A stretch of 64,000 nucleotides of DNA from Verrucomicrobiota bacterium (GCA_023433275.1 JAEZDN010000011.1:1-64000); one strand, 5' to 3'. Positions 25,268 through 35,023 are shown, numbered from the stretch's first letter. Program-made: numbers and translations. Notes: a model not told the origin generated them from the sequence alone.

Positions 25268-26596
25268 TTAGCGGTCAATGGTCGGGGCAGATAGGGTGGC
25301 CGGAGCTGACGGAACCGGGGTGGCGTCCGTGGAAAGCTCCAGCGAGGCACGGACGGGGATTTCATAGACCGTGACACCTTCCTCCTGCAAGCGGCGTCCG
25401 CCCTCGGCCAGGATGGCTTGTTCGGTGATCGCCTGGATCCGGTCCACGAGGGAGGAAATGGAGAAATGATTGGGGAGGCCGTCGCGCGAGTAATTGATGT
25501 AGGTGTCGTTGAACGGCGTGCGCCAGCGGCCGCGACTCGGCAGCTCGTGCGTGAACTGTTGCGGGATCGCGCTGGTGCCGTGCATCACGCCGAGCAGGCC
25601 GCCGAGGGTGGCGGCCTGGTTGTCGCAATCGTAGCCCGCTGAGGTGGCGATGGCGATGGTGCGGGTGAAGTCGCCCTCGCCGTAGAGCAACGCCATGATG
25701 CCGGACAGGCCGTTGATCACGGAGCCGAGCACGGGCACGGGGATGACGAAGCCGTCGACCTCGCGGTAATAGTTTTCGTGGAGCAGGCGGCGGGTGTCGC
25801 GCCAGTCGGGATGGGCGTCGCGCCAGCGGAGCACATCGCGGATGCCGCGCGCGTAGGGGCTCCCGGCGGGCAGGCGGGCCAGCGCGGATTCCACGAGGCG
25901 GCGAGGATCCGTTTCGAAGAATGCCTCGCTGATCATCGAGGCGTACACGATGTCGGGGTGCGTGCTCCACTCGTCGGCCTGGATGTGCGCGTCCCACTCG
26001 GCGCGGGCGACGGCGGCGGCGGGCATGCCGGCGTAGAAGATGGCCCAGATCTCGTTCTTGAGTTGGGAGGAAATGCTAAACCAGTGCGGGTTGAGTGCGC
26101 GGCTCCCGGTGGCGGGCGGCAGGTAGCCCTTTTCCATCAGGTCGCGCGCGCTGCGGCTGGCCGACCAGATGAAGCGGTTGATATGCGTGCGCCAGAAAGC
26201 CGTTACCTGCGGATACGTGAGGCCGAGGCCGTGTTTTTCGACGGCGTGCAACGTGACCAGCTCGACGTCGGTGTCGTCATCGCTCCACGCGCCGCCCATG
26301 GCGTCGGCCATGATGCGGATGTAGCCGCGGCGGTCGTCGAGGTTCATGCGCAGGTCGGGACCGGCGTCGCGGAAATCGTGATATCGCTCGATGAGGACGG
26401 GGATCGGCTCGTCGGTGTAGAGGTTCTCGAACGGGAATCCGACGTAGTTGCCCACGAGCTGGCCGAGCCACCAGGCGTGAATCTTGTCGCGCATTTCCGC
26501 GGCGGGCAGACGGCGGGTTTCAAGCGTGGCGGCGGCGCCGAGGCTCCCCGCGATGAAGCCGGCGCCGAGGAGCAGGAACAGTCGGGGGAAAAGCAT
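25268..26596 (-). CDS. Secreted ADP-ribosylglycohydrolase-family protein
   Basis: A 442-residue protein with a signal peptide (MLFPRLFLLLGAGFIAGSLG) and the ADP-ribosylglycohydrolase fold: HAWWLGQLVGNYVGFPFE, the metal-binding AWSDDDTDVEL, NGLSGIMALLYGEGDF, and AGYDCDNQAATLGGLLG. Exported members are common in carbohydrate-utilisation clusters and probably hydrolyse a glycosidic bond other than ADP-ribose; the substrate is unknown. ATG 26596 begins the signal peptide. It is the first gene of the minus-strand operon, divergent from the GH78-like gene. Confidence 0.8.
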   Translation of the reverse strand: MLFPRLFLLLGAGFIAGSLGAAATLETRRLPAAEMRDKIHAWWLGQLVGNYVGFPFENLYTDEPIPVLIERYHDFRDAGPDLRMNLDDRRGYIRIMADAMGGAWSDDDTDVELVTLHAVEKHGLGLTYPQVTAFWRTHINRFIWSASRSARDLMEKGYLPPATGSRALNPHWFSISSQLKNEIWAIFYAGMPAAAVARAEWDAHIQADEWSTHPDIVYASMISEAFFETDPRRLVESALARLPAGSPYARGIRDVLRWRDAHPDWRDTRRLLHENYYREVDGFVIPVPVLGSVINGLSGIMALLYGEGDFTRTIAIATSAGYDCDNQAATLGGLLGVMHGTSAIPQQFTHELPSRGRWRTPFNDTYINYSRDGLPNHFSISSLVDRIQAITEQAILAEGGRRLQEEGVTVYEIPVRASLELSTDATPVPSAPATLSAPTIDR

Positions 26597-26810
26597 GGGG
26601 TAACCGCGGGTAGGTCGACCGGGCGGGTAGTCGATAGACTGTCCGCGTGGCCGACTGGTCACCACGGCTGCGGCACTCATCGTGTTGAGTGGTTCGGACT
26701 GGCGGGACGCCCGCTACTCAACAGGATGACCCGGCCGGAATTTGAGGACCTTGGCGCGGTGGCCGTACTGAGGTCTCGATTCCGGCCCCGCTGGACGGTT
26801 CCCCTTTCTC
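26597..26810. promoter_or_regulatory. Divergent regulatory region of the glycan operons
   Basis: Both glycan operons start from these 214 bases. TGTTGAGT (26683-26690) and ACTCAACA (26716-26723) form a perfect 8-bp inverted repeat 25 bp apart enclosing a GCGGGacgCCCGC hairpin. CTCAACAGGATGA at 26717-26729 is identical to a sequence 105 bases upstream of the TonB receptor. AGTCGATAGACT near 26628 is a partial palindrome. A LacI site is plausible, but the palindrome before lacI is not repeated here. Confidence 0.45.
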
Positions 26811-29192
26811 GTGCCCCCTTCCTTTACCCCGTTGATCGTTTCCGCGTCCTTGCCGGCGGTGCGCGCAGGTTTCTGCTGGTGGCGCGACCAGGCAGGGAGC
26901 ATGCCGGAAACAGGCCTGTTCCGGCGGAGCATCGACCTGACGGCGGTGCCTGACTCATGCCGGATTGCGGTCACGGCCGACTCCCGATACGTGCTTTGGG
27001 TGAACGGCACCCGGATCGGTCGCGGTCCGCTGAAGGGTACGCTCGGCGATTACCAAGTGGAAACCTATGAACTGGCTCCGCTGCTGCGAGCCGGCCGCAA
27101 TGTGATTGCCGCGGAGGTGCGATGGGCGGGCGAAGACCACGCGCCCATGAGCGAAGTGCACAGCCCGTGGCCAGGCTGGTGGGTGCAGGGTTGTGACGAA
27201 GACGATCGTTTCGACACGCCCGGCGACTGGCGGGTGCGGGCCGACGACTCGGTGCAGCCGAACACCTCGGATCCGTTTCTGCTGGCGCGGCAGTATCTGG
27301 GTGCATTGGACCGCGTGGATCCTGCCCGGCGGCCGTCGGGTTGGGAAACGCCAGGGTTCGACGACCGGGATTGGGCCGCGGCGGTCGCCGCCGGCCCCGC
27401 GGTCTTGTCGGAGGGTTGGGGCCTGGCGCCCCTGCGGCGGCTGGTGGCGCGCGAGCTGCCGGCGCTGCGGGAGGATCCGCCCGTGCCATTCGCCGCCATC
27501 TGGCAGGAACGTCGTCCCGCGGCGTTGCCGTGGTCGCTGCCCGCCGGGGCTGGCGGCGAACTCTGGCTGGATGCCGGCGCGATGACGACTTCCTATCCGA
27601 CGATCGAATTCACCGGCGGCGCCGGGCGCGAAGTGCGCATCGTTTATGCGGAGGCGCTGGGGTACTGGACGGGTTCCGGCGACGAGCGGCAGTGGCGCAA
27701 GGAGGGCCGGCGAGACGACCTCGCCCGCGGGGAGCCCCACGGCTATCATGACGCGGTGATTTTGCCCGGCGGCCATCATGGCTTCGAGCCGTTCCACTGG
27801 CGGACGTTCCGTTACCTGAAGATCGAGATCGCGCCGGGCGCAGAGGCGGTCGGCGTAACGGCGGCGACGCATCGCTTCACGAGCTACCCGCATGATTTCC
27901 GCGCGACGTTTGACTGCGCCCAGCCCGGGATCGCGGCACTGTGGGAGATCAGCCAGCGCACGCTGCGGCTCTGCGCGCATGAAACGCACGAGGATTGCCC
28001 GTACTTCGAGCAGCTCAACTACGTCCTGGATGCGCGGCTGCAGGCGTTGTGCGCGCAGTACCTGGCCAACGACACCGTCCTGGCTCGGCGCACGCTCGGT
28101 TTGTTCCGCGACTCGCTCGGGCCCGATGGGTTGGTGGGGGGACGCGTGCCTTCGCGCCGGCGGCAAAGCATCCCGGCTTTCTCGCTCCACTGGGTGCAGA
28201 TGCTGCACGATCACTGGATGTGGCAGGGCGCCGCGTCGGTGGAGTTCATCCGCACCTGCCTCGGGGCGGTGGATGCGGTGCTCGGTCACTTTCGCGCGCG
28301 GTTGACGCCGGCGGGTTTCGTCGGGCGCGTGGACGACTGGGCCTGGGTGGATCTCGTGCCAAGCTGGCCGCAGGGCGTCCCGCCGGCGGTGAAGGCCGGC
28401 ACGGGCTCGACGTATTTCACGGCGCTGTTGGTCTGCGCACTCGAGGCGGCGGCGGCATTGCACCGCGCGGCCGGCGAGCCGGCGGATGCGGCGCGCTGGG
28501 TCGGGCTCGCGGGAAAACTGCGGCAGGCGATTCGCACCGGGGCGTGGTCGGAGGAGGCGGGGCTTTTTCTCGAGGGCCCCGGCCGGCATGACGACCGGTC
28601 CAGCCAGCACACGCAGGCGATGGTTATCCTCGCCGGAGCGGCTGACGCGCGCCAACTTCGCGCGGCCGGCGACCGGCTGGCGGATGACGCATCGCTGGTC
28701 GCAATGTCGCTGAGCCAGCGATTCTACCTGGCCCGTGCCCTCGAGGCGGCGGGACGCTACGAGCGTTTTTTCCCGGGCGTGCTGGCGCCCTGGGCCGACA
28801 TGATGGCCGACGGTGTCACCACCTGGCTCGAATCAACCGGCCAGGCGCGGAGTGACTGCCATGCGTGGTCCGCGTGGCCGGTGCATGATTTCCTTGCCAG
28901 CATATTGGGCGCGCAGCCGGACGCGCCCGGCTGGACCCGCATCCGGCTGCAGCCGCAGACCGGTGCGACCGCGTGGGCACGCGGCGAGTTCGAGGTACCG
29001 ACCGGGCGCATTTCCGTCCACTGGCACCGCGAGGCCGCGGGCCGGCTGCGATTCGAAGCCTTCACCCCCGCCGGCGTGCCAGTGACGGTCACGTTGCCAG
29101 ACGGCGAGTCGCGCGAGTTTGCGGCGGGCGGGCACATAAAAATCACATGGCCGGGCGAGGCGAGCCGCTTGGAGGCCGCGGTCCGGTCATGA
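26811..29192 (+). CDS. Alpha-L-rhamnosidase-like glycoside hydrolase (GH78-type), cytoplasmic
   Basis: A 793-residue protein without signal peptide. The N-terminal sandwich (RYVLWVNGTRIGRGPLKG) and the (alpha/alpha)6 barrel motifs HEDCPYFEQLNYVLDARLQ and ARSDCHAWSAWPVHDFL match GH78-type rhamnosidases, which use an inverting mechanism with acidic residues. GTG 26811 is taken as start because CWWRDQ belongs to the family's N-terminal domain. ATG 26901, with a better ribosome site (AGGGAG), would clip it. Its stop overlaps the epimerase start (ATGA). Together with the exported GH78 at 32382 it suggests cleavage of rhamnosides both outside and inside the cell. Confidence 0.8.
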   Translation: MPPSFTPLIVSASLPAVRAGFCWWRDQAGSMPETGLFRRSIDLTAVPDSCRIAVTADSRYVLWVNGTRIGRGPLKGTLGDYQVETYELAPLLRAGRNVIAAEVRWAGEDHAPMSEVHSPWPGWWVQGCDEDDRFDTPGDWRVRADDSVQPNTSDPFLLARQYLGALDRVDPARRPSGWETPGFDDRDWAAAVAAGPAVLSEGWGLAPLRRLVARELPALREDPPVPFAAIWQERRPAALPWSLPAGAGGELWLDAGAMTTSYPTIEFTGGAGREVRIVYAEALGYWTGSGDERQWRKEGRRDDLARGEPHGYHDAVILPGGHHGFEPFHWRTFRYLKIEIAPGAEAVGVTAATHRFTSYPHDFRATFDCAQPGIAALWEISQRTLRLCAHETHEDCPYFEQLNYVLDARLQALCAQYLANDTVLARRTLGLFRDSLGPDGLVGGRVPSRRRQSIPAFSLHWVQMLHDHWMWQGAASVEFIRTCLGAVDAVLGHFRARLTPAGFVGRVDDWAWVDLVPSWPQGVPPAVKAGTGSTYFTALLVCALEAAAALHRAAGEPADAARWVGLAGKLRQAIRTGAWSEEAGLFLEGPGRHDDRSSQHTQAMVILAGAADARQLRAAGDRLADDASLVAMSLSQRFYLARALEAAGRYERFFPGVLAPWADMMADGVTTWLESTGQARSDCHAWSAWPVHDFLASILGAQPDAPGWTRIRLQPQTGATAWARGEFEVPTGRISVHWHREAAGRLRFEAFTPAGVPVTVTLPDGESREFAAGGHIKITWPGEASRLEAAVRS

Positions 29193-29926
29193 GGCCGGTA
29201 CCGGTTGCCCTCCAGCTCTGGTCGCTACGGGAAGCCGTGCAGGCTGATTTCGCGCGCGCGGTCGCAGACGTGGCGGCGATGGGTTTTGCCGGAGTCGAAA
29301 CCGCGGGCTTCGGCGACCTCGATGCGGCGGGCGCCGCGCGGGCCGTGACTGCTGCCGGGTTGAAATGCGCGGGGATGCATGTCGGGCTCGAGGCGCTGCG
29401 GGCGGATTTGGGCCGCGTGGTGGAAGAGGCGCAGTTGTGCGGTACGCGGCATGTGATTTGTCCGGCCGGACCCCGCGACCGGTTGAATTCAGGGGCGGGA
29501 TTCGCGGCATTTGGCCGCGAGCTCGACGAGATCGGCGGGCGGCTGCGGGCGGCCGGGCTGGAGTTTCACTATCACAATCATGGATTCGACCTCGTGCGCT
29601 GCGAAGGCCGGCCGGGACTCGACTGGCTGCTCGACGCGGCGCGACCCGGACATCTGGGCTGCGAGGCGGATGTCCACTGGCTTCAATCCGCCGGCGTGGA
29701 GCCGGTTGGTTTCATACGCGCGCAGGGCTGTCGCATCCGGTTGCTGCACCTGCGCGACGATGCGGGAATCGGCGCGGGGCCGGTGGATTTCCCGGCGGTG
29801 TTTGCCGCCGTCGATGCGGTGGGCGCGCTCGAATGGCAGGTGCTCGAGGTGGAGAAACACGATGGCCCGCCCCTGGCGTCCGTGCGCCGGGCGCTGGACC
29901 AGCTTCACGCGTGGGGGCGCGGCTGA
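29189..29926 (+). CDS. Sugar phosphate isomerase/epimerase (AP-endonuclease-2 TIM barrel)
   Basis: A 245-residue TIM-barrel protein of the xylose-isomerase-like family: VALQLWSLREAVQADF at the N-terminus, GFAGVETAGFG, EFHYHNHGFDL with metal-ligand His/Asn, and GCEADVHWLQSAG. Members act as keto-sugar isomerases, epimerases or inosose dehydratases. ATG 29189 overlaps the GH78-like stop in ATGA, and the oxidoreductase follows after 7 bases. The isomerase-oxidoreductase pair resembles modules that interconvert keto- and amino-sugars or open unusual glycosides by an oxidation step. Confidence 0.8.
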   Translation: MRPVPVALQLWSLREAVQADFARAVADVAAMGFAGVETAGFGDLDAAGAARAVTAAGLKCAGMHVGLEALRADLGRVVEEAQLCGTRHVICPAGPRDRLNSGAGFAAFGRELDEIGGRLRAAGLEFHYHNHGFDLVRCEGRPGLDWLLDAARPGHLGCEADVHWLQSAGVEPVGFIRAQGCRIRLLHLRDDAGIGAGPVDFPAVFAAVDAVGALEWQVLEVEKHDGPPLASVRRALDQLHAWGRG

Positions 29927-29933
29927 TTCGGTC

Positions 29934-31004
29934 ATGCCCGGGCAACCGCAGGTCAACATCGCCCTGATCGGCGCCGGCGCCGTGGCGACGACGCATCTTG
30001 TCGGATTGGGCGAGCATCCCGCCGCCCGCGTGGTTGCCGTGGCTGAAACCGCGGAGGAGCGCGGGCGCGAATTGGCGGCGCGCTTTGGCGTGGGGGAGTG
30101 GGTCTCTGACTATCGTTCTTTGCTCGAGCGCGACGACATCCAGGTCTTCTCGATCGCGTTACCCAACCATCTGCACGCGCCCGTGGCACTCGCCGCGCTG
30201 CGAGCGGGCAAGCACGTGCTGTTGGAGAAGCCGATGGCCACCAGCGCCGCCGAGGCGGCCGCGCTGGCGGCGGAGGCGCGGGCGCGGCAGCGCGTGCTGA
30301 TGGTCGGGCAGAACAACCGCTTCGGGCCGGACGTGCAGACCGCGCGCCGGCTGGTGGCGGAAGGGGTGCTCGGCGAGGTTTACCACGCGCGAACGGGTTG
30401 GGCGCGCCGGGCCGGAATCCCGCGCATCGGCTCATGGTTCACGCAGAAACAGTATGCGGGCGGCGGGTGCGTGTACGACATCGGGGTGCATGCGCTCGAT
30501 CGCTGCCTGTGGCTGATGGACGAGTTCGAGGCGGCGACGGTGTCGGCGCGCACGTGCGCGGCGTTCGGTCCGCGGGGCCTGGGCGCGGGCACCTGGGGGA
30601 AGGGCGAGATCGACCCGACGGCGACCTTTGACGTGGAGGACCTCGCCGTGGCGTTCATTCGGTTGCGCAGCGGTCGCACGGTGCTGCTGGAGACCTCGTG
30701 GGCGGCGCACCAGCCCGAGGCGGATTTCAACGGCACGCAACTTTACGGCACCGAGGCGGGCCTGCTGTTGCCGCCGCTGCGGCTTTTCCGCCAGGGGCCC
30801 TCCGGTTACGTGACGGAGCTCGTGGATCCCTTGCCGACGCTGGTCAGCCCGAACCGCATGGCACATTTCATCGACGTCGTGCTGGGGCGAGCCGAGCCCT
30901 TCGTGCGATTGGAGGAGTCGGTGGCGGTGCAGAAAATCCTGGACGCGATCTACCGCTCGGCCGCGCTCGGGCGCGAGGTGAGCATGGAGGAAGTGCCAGC
31001 ATGA
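29934..31004 (+). CDS. Gfo/Idh/MocA-family oxidoreductase
   Basis: A 356-residue NAD(P)-dependent sugar dehydrogenase-like protein with the Rossmann motif IALIGAGAVATTHLVGLGEH, the catalytic-site EKP in HVLLEKPMATSAAEA, and the C-terminal alpha/beta domain (GGGCVYDIGVHALDRCLWLMD with likely active-site Asp and His). It lies 7 bases after the epimerase and overlaps the GH4 gene by ATGA. The oxidised sugar is unknown. The pairing with GH4, which also uses NAD-dependent hydride abstraction, suggests an oxidative route of glycoside cleavage in the cytoplasm. Confidence 0.85.
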   Translation: MPGQPQVNIALIGAGAVATTHLVGLGEHPAARVVAVAETAEERGRELAARFGVGEWVSDYRSLLERDDIQVFSIALPNHLHAPVALAALRAGKHVLLEKPMATSAAEAAALAAEARARQRVLMVGQNNRFGPDVQTARRLVAEGVLGEVYHARTGWARRAGIPRIGSWFTQKQYAGGGCVYDIGVHALDRCLWLMDEFEAATVSARTCAAFGPRGLGAGTWGKGEIDPTATFDVEDLAVAFIRLRSGRTVLLETSWAAHQPEADFNGTQLYGTEAGLLLPPLRLFRQGPSGYVTELVDPLPTLVSPNRMAHFIDVVLGRAEPFVRLEESVAVQKILDAIYRSAALGREVSMEEVPA

Positions 31005-32368
31005 GGCCGGCCGAACTCAAAATTGCCTACATCGGCGGCGGTTCGCGGCAGTGGGCGCGGATGTTCATGGCCGACCTCGCGCTGTCCCCGCGCCTGTGCG
31101 GGGAGCTTGCGCTGTATGATTCCGAGCACGCGGCGGCGGCTCGCAACGAGCAGCTCGGCGCGGCGCTGTTTGCCCGGCCCGAGGCGACGGGGTGCTTCCG
31201 GGTGCGGGCCGTGCGCCGGCTCGCTGACGCGTTGCGAGGGGCGGACGTGGTGGTGCTCTCGATCGAGCCGGGTCCGATGACGATGCGTTATGCGGACCTG
31301 GAGATTCCCGCGCGCCACGGCATCGTGCAGCCGGTGGGCGACACGACCGGGCCGGGTGGATTGATGCGCGCATTGCGCGCGGTGCCGGTATATGCCGGTT
31401 TCGGTCGGGCGATTGCCGCGCATTGTCCGCGCGCGTGGGTGATCAATTACACGAATCCCATGACCCTGTGCACGGCGGCGCTGCACGCCGGGTTTCCTGC
31501 CATTCGGGCCTTTGGTTGCTGTCATGAGGTTTTTCTGACGCAGAGCCGGCTCGCGGGGCTGGTCGCGGAGTGGTTCGGCGTACCGCCGCCGGCGCGCGGG
31601 GAGATCAAGCTCGATGTCGCCGGCGTGAATCATTTCACGTGGGCGACGGCGGCCACGTGGCGTGGGCGTGACCTGTTTCCGCATTTGCGCCGGCATGTGG
31701 CGAAGCCCGGGCGATTCCGGGCCGCGACGGCCCTCGCGCGGCGGCACCGGCGCCAGGAGCGCTGGTTCGACAGCCCCGGGTTGATCGCGCTCGACCTGTT
31801 CCGCCGGCACGGTGCGCTCGGCGCGGCGGGTGACCGGCATCTCGCGGAGTTCCTGCCGGAGTACTGCGCCGACGAGGCCACGCTCCACCGCTGGGGCGTG
31901 GTGCTCACGCCGTATGCATGGCGGCGGCGGCATCGCCGGCGTCACGCTGCCGCCGCGCCGGCTGTCGCCGCGCAACCGTTGCGGCCCAGCGGCGAGGAGG
32001 GCGTGCGCCAGATCGAGGCGCTGCACGGCTTCGCGCCGCTGGTGACCAACGTGAACCTCCCGAATCACGGCCAGGTGGACGGGCTGCCGGCCGGCGCCGT
32101 CGTGGAGACGATGGCGCGTTTCGACGGCAAGGGCATCCGTCCGATGCGCGCCGGCACGCTGCCGGCCACAGCTGCGGCGCTGGTGCGCCGCACGGCGGAC
32201 GTGCAGGCGCTGACGCTCACGGCCGCCCTCCGCCGGGATCGCGACGCCGCCTTTGCGGCCCTGCTCGCCGATCCATTGATGCACTTGCCCGTGGACCGGG
32301 TTTGGCGGATGTTTCGCGCGATGCTGCGTCACTGCCGTCCCGAACTGCCGGGCTGGCGGATTCCATAA
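31001..32368 (+). CDS. GH4-family NAD-dependent glycosidase
   Basis: A 455-residue cytoplasmic enzyme. The N-terminal NAD fold is KIAYIGGGSRQWARMFMAD. GH4 features include INYTNPM, the metal Cys and His in GCCHEVFLTQ, and GVNHFTW with its metal-binding His. GH4 enzymes cleave alpha- or beta-glycosides by transient oxidation at C3 and include alpha-glucosidases, galacturonidases and phospho-glycosidases; NYTNPM with CHE is closest to the alpha-glucosidase/uronidase side. ATG 31001 overlaps the oxidoreductase TGA. A local Arg/Ala-rich run near residues 308-330 (AWRRRHRRRHAAAAPAVAA) is unusual and deserves a check for a local frame error. Confidence 0.78.
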   Translation: MRPAELKIAYIGGGSRQWARMFMADLALSPRLCGELALYDSEHAAAARNEQLGAALFARPEATGCFRVRAVRRLADALRGADVVVLSIEPGPMTMRYADLEIPARHGIVQPVGDTTGPGGLMRALRAVPVYAGFGRAIAAHCPRAWVINYTNPMTLCTAALHAGFPAIRAFGCCHEVFLTQSRLAGLVAEWFGVPPPARGEIKLDVAGVNHFTWATAATWRGRDLFPHLRRHVAKPGRFRAATALARRHRRQERWFDSPGLIALDLFRRHGALGAAGDRHLAEFLPEYCADEATLHRWGVVLTPYAWRRRHRRRHAAAAPAVAAQPLRPSGEEGVRQIEALHGFAPLVTNVNLPNHGQVDGLPAGAVVETMARFDGKGIRPMRAGTLPATAAALVRRTADVQALTLTAALRRDRDAAFAALLADPLMHLPVDRVWRMFRAMLRHCRPELPGWRIP

Positions 32369-32381
32369 CCCCACCCTTCTC

Positions 32382-34802
32382 ATGAAAACCATACCCTACC
32401 TCCGTCGTCTTGTGCTGCTGTTCGCCTGCTGTTGGTCGGCCTTGTTGGCGGCCGGAGCGCAGACGGCGGCCGGGATGCCCGCCCCGTCTCCTGAGCTGAT
32501 GGGCCGGTTCTGGACGGCGCATTGGATCAAGCACACCTCCACGCCCCAGGCGGATTTCGGCGTCTGGCTGTTCCGTCGCACCTTCGAGCTGCCGGAGAAG
32601 CCCGCGCGGTTTGTCGTGCATGTGACGGGCGATGCGCGCTACCGGCTGTGGGTGAACGGGCAGGACGTGATGGCGGGGCCGCAGGCGGGTGACCCGGACA
32701 ACTGGCATTTCGAAAGCGTGGATCTCGCGCCGTGGTTGCGCGCGGGGAAGAACGTCATCGCCGCGCGCGTGATCGGCTACGGTGACATCGGGCCGCATTC
32801 CAACATGGGGCAGCGCACGGGCTTCCTGCTGCAAGGTGACACGGAGACGGAGCGCGTGGCGGACACCGGCGCCAAGTGGAAGGTCACGCGCGACACCGGC
32901 GTCGCGCCGTTTCTCGCCGACCGGGACAAGTTGCGGACCTACGTCGTCGTGAGTCCGGGCAGTGCATTGGATGGCAGCCGGCATCCGTGGGGCTGGGAGA
33001 CGCCGGAGTTCGACGATTCCGGTTGGGCGGCGGCCCAGGCGCTGCGGCCCGGTTATCCGCGTGGCGTGGGCACGGATGTGGATTACTGGCTGGTGCCGCG
33101 CACGATTCCGTTGCTGGAGGAAACGCCCGAGCGTTTCGCGCGCGTGGTGCGTTCGGCCGGGGTGACGCCGCCCGCGGCGTTTCCCGCGCAGACCGCGGCG
33201 TTCACCGTGCCGGCCGGCACGAAGGCCGGGATGCTCCTCGACCGCGGTCATCTCACCAATGCCTACCCGCGGATCACCGTGAGCGGAGGGCGCGGCGCCA
33301 GGGTCACGATGCGTTACGCCGAGGCGCTGTTCGACGCGAAGCGGCAGAAAGGGCACCGCGACGAGACGGAAGGGAAGGAACTGATTGGCCTTGGCGACCA
33401 GTTCATCCCCGACGGCGGCAGGAACCGGAGTTTCTCGCCGATCGATTTCCGGACCTACCGTTATGTCCAGCTCGACATCGAGACCGGCGAGGAGCCGCTG
33501 ACGATCGAGGATTTGAGCGGCGTGTTCACCGGCTATCCTTTCAAGGAGAATGCCCGGTTTGAGAGCGACGATCCGGAACTCTCGCGCATCTGGGACGTGG
33601 GCTGGCGCACGCTGCGGCTGTGCACGATCGATACGTATGTGGACTGTCCCTACTACGAGCAGCTCCAATACGTCGGCGACACGCGCCTGCAGGCGCTGAT
33701 CTCGCTCTATGTGTCCGGCGACGACCGGCTGATGCGCAACGCCATCGAGCAGTTCGATCGCTCGCGCATCCCGGAGGGGCTCACGCGGAGTCGTTATCCG
33801 GCGAACCATCCGCAGCTCATCAACACGTTCTCGCTGTTCTGGGTCGACATGGTGCACGACCATTGGTGGCACCGGGGCGACACCGCGTTCATGGCGGAGC
33901 GCATGACGGGCGTGGAGGCGGTGCTCGCGTGGTTCGCACGGCGGATGGATCCGGCCACGGGTTTGCTCGGACCGCTCGATTACTGGACGTTCGTGGATTG
34001 GGCGCGGGAATGGCCGTGGGAGCCATTGGCCACGATCGGCGGGCAGCCGCCGGGCTCGCGGACGGGCGGCTCGACCGTCGTGTCGCTGCAATATGCCGGC
34101 ACCTTGCGCCGGGCGGCGCAGCTGGCCCACGCGTTGGGGCGCGACGAACTCGCCTCCCGCTACGAGCAACAGGCCGCCGGGCTGATTGCGGCGGTCAACC
34201 GGCACTGCTGGGATGCGGGCCGCGGGTTCTACGCCGACACTCCGGGTGGGAAGTCGTTCAGCCAGCACGGCAATCTCCTCGCCGTGCTCACGGGTGCGGT
34301 CACCGGGGACGCCGCGCGCGACCTGATCCAGCGCACGGCGGACGACACCTCGCTCGTGCAGACGACGACGTATTTCCGTTTCTACCTGCTGCGCGCCCTG
34401 AAGGAAGCGGGGCTGGGCGAGCAGTACCTGTCGCGCCTGGGCCTGTGGCGCGACATGCTCGCGCTCGGGCTAACCACCTTCGCGGAGAAGCCTGATCCCA
34501 CGCGCTCGGACTGCCATGCATGGAGTTCGACGCCCGTGTATGAATTGCTGGCCACGGTGTGCGGCATCGAGCCGGCCTCGCCGGGTTTTGCGACCGTGCG
34601 CATCGAGCCGCACCTCGGGCATCTGCAGCATGCCAGCGCGACGATGCCGCACCCGCAGGGCGAGATTGCCGTGGCGTTGCGGCGAGCGGGCGAAGGCATC
34701 CGCGCGGAAGTCACGCTGCCCGCGGGCGTGACGGGTGAATTCGTGTGGAAAGGCCGGGCGGTGGCGTTGAACGCTGGGGCGCAGACGCTGACGTTGCCGT
34801 GA
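32382..34802 (+). CDS. Secreted alpha-L-rhamnosidase (GH78)
   Basis: An 806-residue exported enzyme with signal peptide MKTIPYLRRLVLLFACCWSA ending near AAGAQ. The N-terminal lectin-like domain has YRLWVNGQDVMAGP, and the catalytic barrel carries YVDCPYYEQLQYVGDTRLQ, FVDWAREWPWEP and TRSDCHAWSSTPVYELL. These are clear GH78 signatures with the acidic catalytic positions kept. It probably removes terminal alpha-L-rhamnose from pectic or plant glycoside substrates in the periplasm. It starts 13 bases after GH4 and ends the plus-strand operon. A REP cluster and a hairpin terminator follow. Confidence 0.9.
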   Translation: MKTIPYLRRLVLLFACCWSALLAAGAQTAAGMPAPSPELMGRFWTAHWIKHTSTPQADFGVWLFRRTFELPEKPARFVVHVTGDARYRLWVNGQDVMAGPQAGDPDNWHFESVDLAPWLRAGKNVIAARVIGYGDIGPHSNMGQRTGFLLQGDTETERVADTGAKWKVTRDTGVAPFLADRDKLRTYVVVSPGSALDGSRHPWGWETPEFDDSGWAAAQALRPGYPRGVGTDVDYWLVPRTIPLLEETPERFARVVRSAGVTPPAAFPAQTAAFTVPAGTKAGMLLDRGHLTNAYPRITVSGGRGARVTMRYAEALFDAKRQKGHRDETEGKELIGLGDQFIPDGGRNRSFSPIDFRTYRYVQLDIETGEEPLTIEDLSGVFTGYPFKENARFESDDPELSRIWDVGWRTLRLCTIDTYVDCPYYEQLQYVGDTRLQALISLYVSGDDRLMRNAIEQFDRSRIPEGLTRSRYPANHPQLINTFSLFWVDMVHDHWWHRGDTAFMAERMTGVEAVLAWFARRMDPATGLLGPLDYWTFVDWAREWPWEPLATIGGQPPGSRTGGSTVVSLQYAGTLRRAAQLAHALGRDELASRYEQQAAGLIAAVNRHCWDAGRGFYADTPGGKSFSQHGNLLAVLTGAVTGDAARDLIQRTADDTSLVQTTTYFRFYLLRALKEAGLGEQYLSRLGLWRDMLALGLTTFAEKPDPTRSDCHAWSSTPVYELLATVCGIEPASPGFATVRIEPHLGHLQHASATMPHPQGEIAVALRRAGEGIRAEVTLPAGVTGEFVWKGRAVALNAGAQTLTLP

Positions 34803-34806
34803 GGCA

Positions 34807-34926
34807 GTCGGGGCGCAGGCTTGGCTGCGCCCTGAGGCATGTGCCGCGATGGAATGACGGGCGCTGCAGGACTGCGCCCCTACACCGGCGGGTTCCGCCA
34901 CCGGGGCGGGGGCGCCCCGGCTCCAG
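34807..34926. repeat. REP cluster: R1 doublet plus R3 arm
   Basis: R1 arms at 34807-34832 and 34858-34883 keep the conserved spacer GAGGCATGTGCCGCG. They are followed by an R3 hairpin at 34898-34926 (CCACCGGGGCGGGGGCGCCC and onward). The cluster fills the space after the GH78 gene. Confidence 0.75.
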
Positions 34927-34973
34927 GGGCGCCGGACTTGGGGGTGATGCTTTCGGCCACCCCTGAAAATGGA

Positions 34974-35020
34974 CCGGGCCGCCCTTGCGTGAGCAGAGGG
35001 CGGCCCGGGTTATTTGCTTT
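34974..35020. terminator. Bidirectional terminator between GH78 and TonB-like genes
   Basis: CCGGGCCGCCCT (34974-34985) and AGGGCGGCCCGG (34997-35008) form a 12-bp perfect stem. On the plus strand it is followed by GTTATTTGCTTTTA and on the minus strand by TCCATTTTC. It separates convergent genes. Confidence 0.8.
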
Positions 35021-35023
35021 TAC

